This document shows positions 63,059-64,000 of a stretch of DNA of 64,000 nucleotides, one piece after another. Positions within the stretch are counted from its first letter, which is position 1. Each line of letters starts with the position of its first letter. The stretch lies in contig NZ_JAJQYA010000013.1 of NCBI RefSeq assembly GCF_021729155.1, positions 1-64,000 on the forward strand, given 5' to 3'. The translations under genes and the position numbers were made by a program. This stretch comes from Membranihabitans marinus. Its GTDB lineage: Bacteria; Bacteroidota; Bacteroidia; Chitinophagales; Saprospiraceae. The notes under the pieces are model-generated. The model searched no databases, was not told the origin of the DNA, and saw only the letters and a program-made list of their open reading frames with translations.

Positions 63059-64000
63059 TTATAATATTGAATAACCAAAGATTATTGATAATGTACTGTA
63101 ATTAGTTTTCCAATGTACATAATCACTTAAAACCTCTCTACCTGTATAGTATCTCAGCTCAAGGCTATATTTATTGTTTTGATTGTATCCAGCTCCTATA
63201 GCATAGTTAATTCTTGATTTAATATCTAAATTGCTTCTAGAATTATAAATAATAGTCGAAGAGGAAGAACTCAGATCAATAACATAAGAGGCATTAATGA
63301 AAATTTTAGATTTTGGGTTGAGAAAGAAACTATACCTCACTCCAAAAGGGATTTCAATGGATTTGTAGTCAATTGTAGAAATCTTTTCGGAGACTACTTT
63401 TTCAGTTTTATAATATTGATAAGTGGGTTCGAGCAGGATCGACCATTTATTTTGTAAAAAAGGTAAAACATATTCGAATTCAATGCCCATTCTAAAGTTA
63501 ACTTTATTGTCAAACTCAGTCCCAGTTAGGTTTGAAATACTATTTTTCATTGAAAGAGAGGAATAATTAATGCCAGGTCGAACATTTATTTTAAATAACT
63601 CATTGTTTTTCTTTTCTTCATACACTGTGAATTTATAATTATTACATTCGTTGTATGTTTTAAAAAATTTGATAAGTTGATTTTTATCATAATCTAGATT
63701 TTCAACTTTTGACATTTTAATAGTTTGACATTTTAAGTCAATCCAGAGTTGTTGTTTATATTTATCGTTTTTGTGAATTTTGCGATCGTCTAAATATTTT
63801 TTAAAAAACAATTGTTCTACACTGGAATCATCTTTGTTGTAGAAGAATTTTAATAAGTTACTCTGTTCAAAGGAATACAGACTCGCTTTCCCTTCAATTA
63901 GAACTTTTAAAAAGAGTTCTTCTTCGATTAAATCAAATTTTTTGACCACGCTTAATCGACTAATATCTTTACTAGATTTATCAATTTTTACCTTATGTCG
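63059..64000 (-). CDS. Outer-membrane beta-barrel protein, 5' end beyond the window
   Basis: Partial. The reading frame continues without a stop to the window edge, so the true start lies outside and at least 17 more residues precede the apparent GTG at 63949. The visible 313 residues hold a charged N-terminal domain (about 1-125, with KFFKTYNECNNYKF) and then a porin-like barrel of alternating aromatic strands (YQYYKTEKVVSEKIS, EIPFGVRYSFFL, IINASYVIDL-like) ending SIIFGYSIL with a terminal hydrophobic strand. It resembles PorT- or OmpA-type barrels; role unknown. Confidence 0.7.
   Translation of the reverse strand, partial: RHKVKIDKSSKDISRLSVVKKFDLIEEELFLKVLIEGKASLYSFEQSNLLKFFYNKDDSSVEQLFFKKYLDDRKIHKNDKYKQQLWIDLKCQTIKMSKVENLDYDKNQLIKFFKTYNECNNYKFTVYEEKKNNELFKINVRPGINYSSLSMKNSISNLTGTEFDNKVNFRMGIEFEYVLPFLQNKWSILLEPTYQYYKTEKVVSEKISTIDYKSIEIPFGVRYSFFLNPKSKIFINASYVIDLSSSSSTIIYNSRSNLDIKSRINYAIGAGYNQNNKYSLELRYYTGREVLSDYVHWKTNYSTLSIIFGYSIL

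Overview
The window looks like a chromosome segment of a free-living, probably marine, member of the Bacteroidota. The evidence is a SusC/SusD pair, secreted proteins ending in type IX secretion (T9SS) sorting domains, many lipoproteins, a promoter of the phylum's TTG / TAnnTTTG type, an AT-rich base composition and a BtuB/BtuG-type B12 receptor pair. A Saprospiria- or Flavobacteriia-like host fits, but nothing here fixes the genus. No rRNA, tRNA, phage or CRISPR array was seen.

Layout. 1-600 is a hairpin-rich intergenic repeat. 1382-23068 (+) is a large glycan-use locus: SusC and SusD (then a strong terminator), three related secreted beta-propeller proteins, an amidohydrolase/class III aminotransferase fusion, two sialidase-fold proteins, a sodium:solute symporter carrying an extracytoplasmic helical-repeat domain, and cytoplasmic enzymes (two SDRs, an HpaI-type aldolase, an aldo/keto reductase, a Gfo/Idh/MocA dehydrogenase). 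23558-27121 is a giant secreted six-CHRD protein. 27279-30443 (-) is a compact photolyase/TspO/SDR operon. 30654-42491 (-) holds a secreted clan-A-like hydrolase, four Cys-type sulfatases and a GH20-like lipoprotein; a fifth sulfatase lies at 50197-51747. 43206-53274 mixes housekeeping and accessory genes (asnA, a degenerate transposase, GNAT, dienelactone hydrolase, dienoyl-CoA-reductase-like SDR, EEP phosphatase). 54433-57650 (-) is a cobalamin riboswitch followed by btuB- and btuG-like genes. carB follows, then a CsaA-like protein, a nitroreductase, an Smr protein and a gene cut by the right edge.

How it may work together (inference). SusCD captures a complex glycan, secreted propeller enzymes trim it, sulfatases and GH20 remove sulfate and hexosamine, the symporter brings in the product, and the dehydrogenase/aldolase set breaks down an unusual, possibly amino- or deoxy-, sugar acid. 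All five sulfatases need a formylglycine-generating enzyme that must be encoded elsewhere.

The most striking non-genic signal is a family of intergenic repeats (around 68-560, 32736-33448, 37746-37906, 46325-46650 and 51857-52136). They are built of small hairpins whose stems differ between copies but remain paired, around a constant ATTTA/TAAAT loop. Several are bounded by shared inverted termini starting ATACGAATTAC. The repeat family and the amidohydrolase-aminotransferase fusion are the best candidates for something undescribed.
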